Shown here: piece after piece, positions 1 through 7,892 of the stretch
Position numbering within the stretch: the first letter of the stretch is position 1
How the letters are laid out: each line of letters begins with the position of its first letter
NCBI RefSeq assembly: GCF_016864375.1
Contig: NZ_CP069355.1
Coordinates: 868,001-932,000, forward strand
Source of the DNA: Microvirga sp. VF16
GTDB lineage: Bacteria > Pseudomonadota > Alphaproteobacteria > Rhizobiales > Beijerinckiaceae
Direction of reading: 5' to 3'
Length of the DNA stretch: 64,000 bases
Notes under the pieces: generated by a model
Told to the model about the DNA's origin: nothing
Seen by the model: the letters and a program-made list of their open reading frames with translations, nothing else
Database searches by the model: none
Position numbers and translations under genes: made by a program

Positions 1-1
1 T

Positions 2-1561
2 CTGGAGGTCGCTCGCGCTGCGTTGGAGCTCGCCCGGCTTGAAGTCACGCAAGCCCACGCCGCCCGCTATGCCCTGGAGCTGGAGATCGAACGCCTCAAG
101 CTGCAGATCGCCAAGTTGCGCCGCCAGCACTTCGGCACCTCATCGGAACGCAGTGCCCGCCTTGACCAGTTGATGCTTGCGCTCGAAGACCTGGAGGAGA
201 GCGCCGCCCATTTGGATGCCGAAGCGGAGGCGAAGGATGCCGCGGCGCCGGATGCGCCCAAGTGGACAGTCGAGGAGTTGAAGCGGGCCAAGCCCGCCCG
301 CCGACCCTTGCCTGAGCACCTGCCGCGCCGGCGCATGGTCCTTCCTGGCCCGACCGCCTGCGCCTGCTGTGGCGGTGGCTTGCGCAAGCTCGGAGAGGTA
401 GTGACCGAGACCCTGGAGCGCATCCCGGCGCGGTGGGTTGTGGTGGAGACGGTACGCGAGAAGTTCAGCTGTGCGGCCTGCGAGACGATCACCGAGACGC
501 CGGCGCCCTTCCATGCCATTCCGCGTGGCCGCGCCGGTCCCCACCTGCTGGCTGAGATTACCGTCGGCAAGTTCGGGCTGCATCTGCCGCTGACCCGCCA
601 GAGCGCGGTGTTCGCCCAGGAAGGTGTCGATCTGGATGTCTCGACCCTGTGCGACTGGATGGGTGCAGTCGCGGTTGCAACCCAGCCTTTGAGCGCGCTG
701 ATCGCCGAGCATGTGATGAAGGCCGAGCGGTTGCATGCCGACGACACGCCGGTGCCGGTGCTGGCCAAGGGCAAGACGAAGACCGGCCGGCTCTGGACCG
801 TGGTGCGCGATGATCGTCCCTTTGCCGGGACCGATCCGCCGGCTGCGGTGTATTTCTACTCGCCCGATCGTAAGGGTGAGCATCCGCAGTCGTTCCTGAA
901 GAGCTATAGCGGCCTTCTGCAGGCGGATGCCTATTCCGGCTTCGGACAGTTGTATGAACCTGGTCGTGTGACCGGCACGGCGACTGAGGCAGCGTGCTGG
1001 GCGCACGCGCGCCGCAAATTCTTTGAACTGGCTGAGTTGAGGAAGGGGCCAATCGCAATCGAGGCCGTGAAGCGCATCGACGTCCTGTTTGCCATCGAGC
1101 GCGAGATCAACGGCCGACCGCCTGACGAGCGACGCTCTGTCCGTGCTGCTCAATCCAAGCCCCTGGCGGATGATCTGGAGAGCTGGTTGCGGGCGCAGCG
1201 TGGACGGCTGTCGCCCAAGAGCGAGACGGCCAAAGCCATCGACTACATGCTCCGGCGTTGGTCTTCGTTCGCGCTCTTCCTTGAGGATGGGCGGGTCTGC
1301 CTGTCGAACAATGCGGCCGAGCGGGCAATCCGCGGCATTGCGGTCGGGCGACGGAATTGGACGTTCGCCGGCTCGGATGTGGGCGGGCATCGGGCGGCAG
1401 CCCTGTATACGCTGATCGAGACCTGCAAGCTCAATGATGTCGACCCACGGGCCTGGCTGGCCGACGTGCTGGCGCGCTTGCCGGAGCATCCGGCCAAACG
1501 CCTCGACGAGCTCCTGCCCTGGAACTGGAAAGCCCCGAGCCACCAGCAAGCCGCGGCCTGA
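2..1561 (+). CDS. tnpC: IS66-family transposase (TnpC), 5' end outside window
   Basis: Cut-and-paste DDE transposase of the IS66 family. The frame is already open at the first bases, so the true start lies upstream; the first in-window initiator would be a TTG at position 23. Seen in order: an N-terminal coiled region leading to LRRQHFGTSSERS, typical of IS66 TnpC; a Cys-rich zinc-finger region (CACCGGGL and a later CAAC); then the catalytic core with Asp in HADDTPVPVL, Asp in QADAYSGF and Glu in NNAAERAIRG. The roughly 510 residues match the family's usual length and there is no internal stop, so it may be functional. TnpA and TnpB would lie to the left. Confidence 0.95.
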   Translation: MEVARAALELARLEVTQAHAARYALELEIERLKLQIAKLRRQHFGTSSERSARLDQLMLALEDLEESAAHLDAEAEAKDAAAPDAPKWTVEELKRAKPARRPLPEHLPRRRMVLPGPTACACCGGGLRKLGEVVTETLERIPARWVVVETVREKFSCAACETITETPAPFHAIPRGRAGPHLLAEITVGKFGLHLPLTRQSAVFAQEGVDLDVSTLCDWMGAVAVATQPLSALIAEHVMKAERLHADDTPVPVLAKGKTKTGRLWTVVRDDRPFAGTDPPAAVYFYSPDRKGEHPQSFLKSYSGLLQADAYSGFGQLYEPGRVTGTATEAACWAHARRKFFELAELRKGPIAIEAVKRIDVLFAIEREINGRPPDERRSVRAAQSKPLADDLESWLRAQRGRLSPKSETAKAIDYMLRRWSSFALFLEDGRVCLSNNAAERAIRGIAVGRRNWTFAGSDVGGHRAAALYTLIETCKLNDVDPRAWLADVLARLPEHPAKRLDELLPWNWKAPSHQQAAA

Positions 1562-1564
1562 GGC

Positions 1565-1795
1565 TCAGGGCTTTCGTGTGAACAACTCCTTGAAGAGCTC
1601 TTCGGCTTTCTGCAAGCCTTCATCGGTGAGGACCACGGACTTGGTCTTGTTGGCTGGATCGCAGATCAGGCCCTTCTGATACAGCCGATCGGTCACATCC
1701 CAATCAAAACTCTTCCAGGCCCGGCGCTCATCGTGCAGCGTCAGCCACATCAGGGCGAGAACCGCCTCGTCGATCTTGTCATGATCGATCTCCAT
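1565..1795 (-). CDS. DUF6429 family small protein, IS66 passenger
   Basis: A 76-residue acidic protein convergent with the IS66 transposase and only 3 bp from its stop. The pattern MEIDHDKIDEAVLALMWLTL then RAWKSFDWD, followed by LTDEGLQKAEELFKELF, is that of the DUF6429 family, often found beside IS66 transposases in Hyphomicrobiales. Its function is unknown; the C-terminal helix resembles winged-helix or HTH small proteins, which is only an impression. Its position suggests it is carried by the IS66 element. Confidence 0.8.
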   Translation of the reverse strand: MEIDHDKIDEAVLALMWLTLHDERRAWKSFDWDVTDRLYQKGLICDPANKTKSVVLTDEGLQKAEELFKELFTRKP

Positions 1796-2499
1796 GGCGC
1801 TACTCTACCACACCGCGGCCGAAGATTCCGTGGTCGTCGCCGGATGCGTACGTCTGAACCCAGGTCCGCACGACCGACTTTCCGTTGGCTGAATTCATCT
1901 TGATGATCATGCAGATCTCGGCGCCTTCTCGGCCGTCAACCCGAAATAGGTCTTGATGGTCGCTGGGGCGGACCACGGGACCGGTCCGGTGCTTCTGGAC
2001 GCGCCCTGCTGAAAGAGATGTCTGCGAGAGCGCGGCACCTGAGGGAAAGGCTCACGCTTTTTGGTGCAGCCAGGGGCTAGGCCAGCATAGGGTTGCATAT
2101 GCCGATCGCGAGCTCGACCGATGCCCAACAATAGGGGGTGGTTGCTCCGCAACGAACTTGGCCACGTATGACAAATGATAGTCGAGTTCCGACTTTTGAT
2201 GGACGGAGCGGCGCTACGCAATCGCGTGATCCCGGACAGGAAAGAATCTGCCGATATCGCTCGTCCCCGAACTTCAATATGAGATCAGCTCCAACCTATG
2301 GCGCGTTGCGCGGGCGTTTGGCAGCTGCTTTGGGCCCGCAGCACTCTGAAGATCAATAGGACAATCAGCATATGCATCGAAGCAGCGATGGGCACCCCGC
2401 TGGCTCTGTATCCCCGAGAAACAATCCGGAATCCACCTATGTCCGAGGGATCGCCGGAGCCATCCCATTCTGAAGTCGTAAAATTCGCCAAGTCTGTTT
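1796..2499. other. Gene-poor spacer with a coding-like scrap
   Basis: No complete gene recognised in about 700 bp. On the minus strand a frame ending with a TAG near 1800 is open back to about 2035 and reads like protein (for example EGAEICMIIKMNSANGKSVV). It matches no family I know and has no convincing start, so it may be the C-terminal scrap of a gene truncated when the neighbouring IS66 element arrived. The rest holds nothing I can name. Confidence 0.4.
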
Positions 2500-2518
2500 C
2501 AAATCCGATTAGGATTTG
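2500..2518. promoter_or_regulatory. Inverted repeat upstream of lrp-type gene
   Basis: Perfect 7-bp arms CAAATCC and GGATTTG separated by GATTA, 60 bp before the start of the Lrp-type regulator. Lrp/AsnC proteins often bind their own promoters, so this is a candidate autoregulatory site. The flanking 9-mer GTTTCAAAT recurs, in inverse orientation, in the promoter region shared by the M20 hydrolase and the second Lrp gene. Confidence 0.4.
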
Positions 2519-2577
2519 CAATAAAGATCACGAATTTAGAAAGCTTATGAAATTCAAGCGGGACAGAGGGGAACACA

Positions 2578-3030
2578 ATGGATGACCTGGACCGTCGCAT
2601 CCTCAACGCATTGCAAGTCAATAACCGGCTTTCCTTCGCTGAACTCGCTGACCTCGTCGGTTCGTCAGCCGCTTCGTGTATGCGTCGCGTGAATAAGCTC
2701 CGTGCCGACGGCGTCATCCTGGCAGACATTTCGTTGGTCGATCCTAAGGCTATCGGGAAATCACTTACCGTCGTCGTCACTGTCGAACTTGAGCGTGAGC
2801 GTCTTGACCTGGTCGACGACTTCAAGCGTGCCATGCGCGCGGCTAAGGAAGTTACCCAATGCTACATGGTCACTGGGGACGCCGATTTTGTGCTGATTGT
2901 GGCAGTCGAAGATGTCGAGGCGTTTGACGTCTTCGTCAAGACGAAACTCTACACCAACCCAAATGTCCGAAAGTTTCGGAGTATGATCACCCTGGACCGC
3001 GTCAAGTTCGAGCCAAGAGTCCTGGTTTAG
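2578..3030 (+). CDS. Lrp/AsnC-family transcriptional regulator (copy 1)
   Basis: A 150-residue feast/famine regulator. Residues 1-60 form the winged HTH (DDLDRRILNALQVNNRLSFAELA, SSAASCMRRVNKLRADG); residues about 65-150 form the RAM ligand-binding domain ending in the usual VKFEPRVLV. An SD-like AGAGGGGAA precedes the ATG. It is about 90% identical in protein to the regulator at 16449-16904, but many codons differ synonymously, so the pair is not a recent duplication. It stands upstream of an aminotransferase and kbl and is a likely local sensor of an amino acid; the ligand is not evident. Confidence 0.95.
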   Translation: MDDLDRRILNALQVNNRLSFAELADLVGSSAASCMRRVNKLRADGVILADISLVDPKAIGKSLTVVVTVELERERLDLVDDFKRAMRAAKEVTQCYMVTGDADFVLIVAVEDVEAFDVFVKTKLYTNPNVRKFRSMITLDRVKFEPRVLV

Positions 3031-3403
3031 AAACTCCGACCTGAACCATCCTCGTCACTCCGACCCATTTTTTGAAGCACTTGTTGCGCCGCTGGTACCA
3101 GATTGATCATTTTCGCGTAAGTGAATCTGCGATCAATGAGATGCAGTCGATCCTGTGTCACGGCGGGGCGTCGAGCCAAGATCTTCCTGCCCGGGGTAGA
3201 AGCAATTTCAGCTTTCTGACTCGGTACTTCCGTCGCGGATTGCAGCCTCTTGAGCGGCCCTCGAGGCAAAGACCGCGCAATGAGTAGACTTAGTGGTCAT
3301 GATCCGAAGCCATCGCAGGCGTCGAGAGGAGGCCACGAAAGTTGGCCAGGTCGGTCCTTTCCGAGCCGGCCTGACGTAATAACGGATTGGAGGATGAAAA
3401 ATT
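3031..3403. other. Intergenic spacer, no gene recognised
   Basis: About 370 bp between the regulator and the aminotransferase. Short frames here do not look like proteins. It presumably carries the aminotransferase promoter; an SD-like GGAGG lies 9 bp before that gene's ATG. Confidence 0.4.
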
Positions 3404-4363
3404 ATGACACTTGCAGCGACAGAGCACTCTTCTGCACTTCCAGTTGTCGACAAGAGCCACGAGGACCGACGCAAGTATCCTCACGGGGTTGCGTTCATGG
3501 ACGGACAATACCTGCCGATGTCCGAGGCCAAGGTATCCGTGCTGGACTGGGGCTTCCTGCACTCAGACGCGACTTATGACACAGTGCATGTATGGGATGG
3601 CCGCTTCTTCAGGCTGGATCTGCACCTCGACCGCTTTTTTCGAGGCGTCGAACGTCTACGTATGAAGCTGCCTTACGATCGCTCCGAGATTGAGACCATC
3701 CTAAGCAATTGCGTTGCATTGTCGGGACACAAAGCGGCGTACGTTGAAGTGATCTGCACCCGAGGCACGTCTCCAACATTTAGCCGCGACCCGCGGCAGT
3801 CTGAGAACCGCTTCATTGCATTTGCCGTGCCCTTCGGGTCGGTGGCCAATAAGGAGCAGTTGGAAAGGGGACTGCATATCGCCATTAGCGACACCGTGCG
3901 CATCCCTCCCAAGTCGATCGACCCGACGATCAAGAACTATCACTGGCTCGATCTGGTAAAGGGTCTTTTCGATGCTTACGATCAGGGAGCCGAGACGGCG
4001 CTGATCTTGGATACCAACGGGCACATTGCCGAGGGACCCGGCTTCAACGTGTTCTTGGTCAAGGACAAGCAGTTGAAAACGCCTGCGTTCAGCGTGCTGC
4101 CAGGCATAACGCGTCAGACCGTTTTCGATCTCTGCGACGAACTTGGCCTCTCGGCGACGGCGGCTGACGTGACCTGTGATGAGCTCAAAGGGGCTGATGA
4201 AGTCTTCATCACCTCCACGGCTGGCGGCATCATGCCAGTAACGCGCATCGACAGCACGTCGATTGCTGACGGACAGGTCGGAAGCATTACCCGCCAGCTC
4301 ATGGATCTTTACTGGAAGAAACACGCGGATCCGGCTTGGTCGACGCCAGTATCCTACCCCTGA
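3404..4363 (+). CDS. Class IV aminotransferase, (R)-amine transaminase/DAAT-like
   Basis: PLP-dependent fold-type IV aminotransferase of 319 residues. The PLP lysine is Lys177 in TIKNYHWLDL and the cofactor-binding Glu210 is in GHIAEGPGFN. The N-terminal pattern VSVLDWGFLHSDATYDTVHV, then FRLDLHLDRFF, and a C-terminal GGIMPVTRID segment are what I recall of the group containing (R)-selective amine transaminases, rather than of ordinary IlvE. Expected reaction: amino transfer between an amino acid or amine and a 2-oxo acid in the cytoplasm; the substrate cannot be read from sequence. Its neighbours (Lrp, Kbl, DadA-like enzyme, RidA) suggest a role in amino-acid breakdown, possibly of D-amino acids. 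Confidence 0.85.
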   Translation: MTLAATEHSSALPVVDKSHEDRRKYPHGVAFMDGQYLPMSEAKVSVLDWGFLHSDATYDTVHVWDGRFFRLDLHLDRFFRGVERLRMKLPYDRSEIETILSNCVALSGHKAAYVEVICTRGTSPTFSRDPRQSENRFIAFAVPFGSVANKEQLERGLHIAISDTVRIPPKSIDPTIKNYHWLDLVKGLFDAYDQGAETALILDTNGHIAEGPGFNVFLVKDKQLKTPAFSVLPGITRQTVFDLCDELGLSATAADVTCDELKGADEVFITSTAGGIMPVTRIDSTSIADGQVGSITRQLMDLYWKKHADPAWSTPVSYP

Positions 4364-4392
4364 GTTCGCTTGTGGATGGCCGGCTTCCATTG

Positions 4393-4416
4393 CCCGTCCT
4401 ATGATTGTAGGACGGG
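4393..4416 (+). terminator. Hairpin downstream of aminotransferase
   Basis: Perfect 9-bp stem CCCGTCCTA/TAGGACGGG with a 6-nt loop, 30 bp after the aminotransferase stop. There is no T-run after it, so it may be a transcript-end stabiliser or a weak terminator rather than a classical intrinsic one. Confidence 0.45.
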
Positions 4417-4670
4417 TGGGCGGAGACTGGCCTCTATGACACCGAGCGGCTACGGCACATGAGCGCTTCTTTGAACGGTCATGTGAAGTCACAGATGACG
4501 ATCAGTGGTGAGCCCTTGGCGTTTTATTCGAGGAGAAGACTTTGCCGGAGGGCGTCATGGAAGCAGTTCCGAACCTGAGGCAGGGGCCAACACGCAGTCC
4601 CCTGCACCATACAGAGACAGTACGCGCCAAGCCACAGGCCAGCGAACTTGCGTAAGACGGAGCCACGGAC

Positions 4671-5864
4671 ATGACTAAGACAAACCCTCTGGTCGCTCAC
4701 TTGGCTGAAGAGCTCACCGGCCTCAAGTCCGCCGGGCTATACAAGTCCGAGCGTGTCATCACCTCAACGCAATCGTCCGAGATCGAGGTCGCAGACGGCA
4801 ATAGGGTGTTGAACTTCTGCGCCAATAACTACCTCGGTCTCGCCGACAACGACGAGCTGCGCGCAGCCGCCAAGGCAGCACTCGATCGCTATGGCTACGG
4901 CATGGCGTCGGTGCGCTTCATCTGCGGCACGCAGGAAGAGCACAAGCAGCTCGAAGCACGTATCTCGTCCTTCCTTGGGATGGAGGACACGATCCTCTAT
5001 TCGTCTTGCTTCGACGCCAATGCAGGCCTGTTCGAAACGCTACTCAGTGAGGAGGATGCAATAATCTCCGACGCCCTGAACCATGCGTCGATCATTGATG
5101 GCGTACGGTTGTCCAAGGCGAAGCGCTTCCGCTACGCGAACAATGACATGGCGGCACTCGAGGAGGAGCTGAGGAAGGCCGAGGGCAGTCGGTTCAAACT
5201 AATCGCGACCGATGGCGTGTTTTCAATGGATGGCATTATCGCCAACCTTGCAGGCGTTTGCGATCTCGCCGAACAGTACGGGGCAATGGTTATGGTTGAC
5301 GATAGCCATGCGGTTGGCTTCGTCGGTCGCCACGGTCGCGGTTCTGCCGAGTACTGCGGTGTTGAAGGTCGCGTCGACATAATCACCGGAACACTCGGCA
5401 AAGCGCTCGGCGGCGCTTCAGGCGGCTACACTTCAGGCAAGCGAGAGGTGGTGGATTGGCTGCGTCAACGCTCACGCCCCTATCTGTTTTCCAACACTCT
5501 GATGCCGGCCATCGCTGGCGCGTCGCTGAAGGTGTTCGACCTCGTCGAACAGGGCGGTGCCCTGCGTGAGAGGCTGTACGCCAATGCGGAACGCTTTCGA
5601 TCGCAGATGACGAGAGCAGGCTTTACGCTGGCGGGAGCGGGCCACCCAATTGTCCCCGTGATGTTGGGTGAGGCGAGTCTCGCCCAACAGATGGCCGAGA
5701 AGATGCTCCAGCGCGGCATCTATGTGATCGGGTTCTCCTTCCCTGTTGTGCCAAAGGGGCAAGCCCGCATCCGAACGCAAATGTCCGCGGCACATTCAAG
5801 TGCCGATATCGATCGTACTGTCGATGCCTTCACTGAGGTGGGCAAGGAACTGGGTGTCATCTGA
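4671..5864 (+). CDS. kbl: Glycine C-acetyltransferase (2-amino-3-ketobutyrate CoA ligase)
   Basis: PLP enzyme of the alpha-oxoamine synthase family converting 2-amino-3-ketobutyrate plus CoA to glycine plus acetyl-CoA, the second step of threonine breakdown via threonine dehydrogenase. The 397 residues match Kbl length. Seen: NFCANNYLGLA near residue 48, substrate-site FICGTQEEHKQLE, Asp210 and His213 in VDDSHAVGF, and PLP Lys244 in TGTLGKALGG. The start has a CGGAG SD. No tdh gene lies beside it, which is unusual since kbl and tdh are commonly adjacent; the aminoketobutyrate source must be elsewhere. Its product, glycine, is the ligand of the riboswitch just downstream. Confidence 0.95.
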   Translation: MTKTNPLVAHLAEELTGLKSAGLYKSERVITSTQSSEIEVADGNRVLNFCANNYLGLADNDELRAAAKAALDRYGYGMASVRFICGTQEEHKQLEARISSFLGMEDTILYSSCFDANAGLFETLLSEEDAIISDALNHASIIDGVRLSKAKRFRYANNDMAALEEELRKAEGSRFKLIATDGVFSMDGIIANLAGVCDLAEQYGAMVMVDDSHAVGFVGRHGRGSAEYCGVEGRVDIITGTLGKALGGASGGYTSGKREVVDWLRQRSRPYLFSNTLMPAIAGASLKVFDLVEQGGALRERLYANAERFRSQMTRAGFTLAGAGHPIVPVMLGEASLAQQMAEKMLQRGIYVIGFSFPVVPKGQARIRTQMSAAHSSADIDRTVDAFTEVGKELGVI

Positions 5865-5871
5865 CACCCAG
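5850..5871 (+). terminator. Hairpin spanning the kbl stop codon
   Basis: Perfect 9-bp stem CTGGGTGTC/GACACCCAG with loop ATCT, enclosing the kbl stop codon. No T-run follows, so this is a possible 3'-end structure with uncertain terminator function. Confidence 0.35.
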
Positions 5872-6200
5872 TGCGAGCAGTCTCGCGCAACTCGAGAGCA
5901 GGGCACCGCTTTAAGCCGCGTTCTATGCACCTTGATCGGTATACATCGTGTTGTTGAATTGGAAGGTTTTCTGTAAACAAGTGTTATCATTTTCCATTCC
6001 TCGGCTAGCTTCGTGAAGACCAAAGAAATATCTTCTGTAGTAATATCCGTATGACTGCGATAAAATCATAAGGATATCCTGTGATGTCCGCATCAAGCAC
6101 TGTTTTTAGCAGGAATGATGGAAAAAATACTTTAGTAGCATCTTAAACTACTTGCGTGCTTGTTCAGTTCGTGCAAACGTCTACGTGTCCATTCAAGGCA
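5872..6200. other. AT-rich leader region before the glycine riboswitch
   Basis: About 330 bp, clearly richer in A/T than its surroundings between about 5940 and 6180, with no gene recognised. It must contain the promoter for the riboswitch transcript; several TATAAT-like hexamers are present but I cannot single one out. Confidence 0.4.
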
Positions 6201-6390
6201 ATGCGGGAGAGTCTAACCTGCGGTGACGCGGATTAGCGCCGACGGAGCAACCCCCCGGAATCTCTCAGGCTCAAGGACTGTATTGCTGGACAATCTGGAG
6301 AGAGGCGGCGGTGCTGCCCACCGAAGGGGATACCGATCACCGGCACGGTGCTCGGTTAAGCTCTCAGGTACCCGAGACAGATGGGGATCA
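6201..6390 (+). promoter_or_regulatory. Tandem glycine riboswitch
   Basis: Two consecutive glycine aptamers separated by a short linker. Aptamer 1 (about 6201-6283) shows GGGAGAG, then GCCGACGGAGCAA, then AATCTCTCAGG and AAGGACTGT. Aptamer 2 (about 6290-6386) shows CTGGAGAG, CACCGAAGGGG, GCTCTCAGG and GAGACAG. These are the hallmark segments of the gcvT-type glycine riboswitch, including the conserved CTCTCAGG pairing with GGAGAG. A further hairpin TAAGCCG/CGGCTTA at 6392-6414 has no T-run and could act on translation. It controls the DadA-like oxidoreductase starting at 6444, so glycine is expected to modulate an amino-acid oxidase or dehydrogenase rather than the usual gcv operon. Confidence 0.9.
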
Positions 6391-6443
6391 GTAAGCCGGC
6401 GTAGCCGCGGCTTAGATGTTCCACTGCTATCGGGAGTACTTAT

Positions 6444-7715
6444 ATGTCTCATATCACGGTTATCGGCGCCGGCATTGCTGGTATCACGACTGCTTATGCG
6501 CTTTTACAGCGCGGATATGACGTCACGGTCATCGAGCGTCATCCGTATTCCGCAATGGAGACATCTTTTGCAAATGGCGGACAATTATCAGCCAGCAACG
6601 CAGAAGTGTGGAACCACAGTTCAACCATCCTAAAAGGCCTGCGCTGGATGTTGCAGAAGGATGCACCCCTTCTGTTCAACCCCAAGCCAAGCTGGCACAA
6701 GCTTTCCTGGGTAGCCGAATTTATCGCGCAAATTCCGCACTATAGGCGGCATACCGTCGATTCGACGAGGCTCGCCATCCAAGCGCGTCAGCACCTGTTC
6801 GACGTCGCCGAGCGGGAAGGTATCGAGTTCGATCATGAGCGCCGCGGAATCCTTCATATCTATCACGATCGCGCTGGTTTTGATCACGCCGCCTCGGTCA
6901 ATGAGTTGTTGAATGAAGGTGGCCTTGATCGGCGCGCCGTGACTCCCGAAGAAATCAAGGCCATCGAACCGACACTGCATGGTGATTTCTACGGCGGGTT
7001 CTTCACACCGTCGGACTCTACCGGAGACATCCATAAATTCACCCAAGGATTGGCTGCCGCCTGTGCCCGTCGGGGAGCACGGTTCATCTATGACGCGGCT
7101 GTTACGGGAATTGTCCATACCGCCAGTGGCATTGATGTTGAATATCTGCCGCAAAGTCCGGTGCAGGCATATACGCGGGGTACAGCAGTCGATCGTGTGT
7201 CGACCGACGGCATCGTGATCTGCGCTGGGACTGCCAGCCGGCAGCTTGCAGCTCTCCTCGGGGACCGGGTCAATATCTACCCGGTAAAGGGCTACTCGAT
7301 TACTGTCTCGCTTGATTCGAGCGCGAGTCAGAATAATGCGCCTTGGGTGAGCCTACTGGATGATAAGGCCAAAATTGTCACGAGCCGTTTGGGGACTGAT
7401 CGCTTGCGCGTTGCCGGCACTGCAGAATTCAATGGTTACAACAAGGACATCCGAGCCGATCGGATCCAGCCTTTGGTTGATTGGACGCGGGGGCTGTTTC
7501 CAGAGATCGAAATGTCGAAGGTCATCCCATGGTGCGGCTTGCGCCCGATGATGCCCAACATGCTGCCAATCACGAAGGCCAGCCGCCGGCCTAACGTCTT
7601 TTATAACACTGGGCATGGACATCTTGGTTGGACGCTATCGGCCGCTACCGCCGAGATTGTGGCAGAGATGATCGGGCAGAAAATCCGACCGGATCGCGTC
7701 GTGAACGCTGCGTGA
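6444..7715 (+). CDS. DadA-like FAD amino-acid dehydrogenase/oxidase
   Basis: A 423-residue FAD-dependent oxidoreductase of the DAO superfamily, most like D-amino-acid dehydrogenase small subunit. The Rossmann dinucleotide motif GAGIAG is at residues 8-13 followed by VIERHP; the MSTRANDS typical of DadA, such as FANGGQLSASNAEVWN near residue 42 and the C-terminal CGLRPMMPNMLPI and NTGHGHLGWTLS, are present. DadA-family enzymes oxidise amino acids to imino acids at the membrane and pass electrons to quinones. The glycine riboswitch immediately upstream makes glycine the leading candidate substrate or inducer; glycine would give iminoacetate and then glyoxylate. Malate synthase G follows 177 bp downstream. 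SD GGGAG precedes the ATG. Substrate remains inferred. Confidence 0.85.
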   Translation: MSHITVIGAGIAGITTAYALLQRGYDVTVIERHPYSAMETSFANGGQLSASNAEVWNHSSTILKGLRWMLQKDAPLLFNPKPSWHKLSWVAEFIAQIPHYRRHTVDSTRLAIQARQHLFDVAEREGIEFDHERRGILHIYHDRAGFDHAASVNELLNEGGLDRRAVTPEEIKAIEPTLHGDFYGGFFTPSDSTGDIHKFTQGLAAACARRGARFIYDAAVTGIVHTASGIDVEYLPQSPVQAYTRGTAVDRVSTDGIVICAGTASRQLAALLGDRVNIYPVKGYSITVSLDSSASQNNAPWVSLLDDKAKIVTSRLGTDRLRVAGTAEFNGYNKDIRADRIQPLVDWTRGLFPEIEMSKVIPWCGLRPMMPNMLPITKASRRPNVFYNTGHGHLGWTLSAATAEIVAEMIGQKIRPDRVVNAA

Positions 7716-7802
7716 CAGTCTGGCATCAGGCAAGGTGGCTCTCTTGTGAAAAGGTCTGACGCCACGACTGCCTGAATCGCTTGGATGAACTAGGTCTGAC
7801 AG

Positions 7803-7828
7803 GAGGTCGGAGCGGAAGCTCCGATCTC
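7803..7828 (+). promoter_or_regulatory. Strong 11-bp hairpin between dadA-like gene and glcB
   Basis: Stem GAGGTCGGAGC/GCTCCGATCTC (one G-T pair) with a GGAA tetraloop, 65 bp before the malate synthase start. No T-run follows. It could attenuate read-through, protect the glcB transcript or be a 5'-UTR element. Confidence 0.4.
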
Positions 7829-7892
7829 GCCGACGGAATGATGCTCACATCACGTCTTCGCATCGCCAGCAACGCCTCCATAAGGATTTGAA

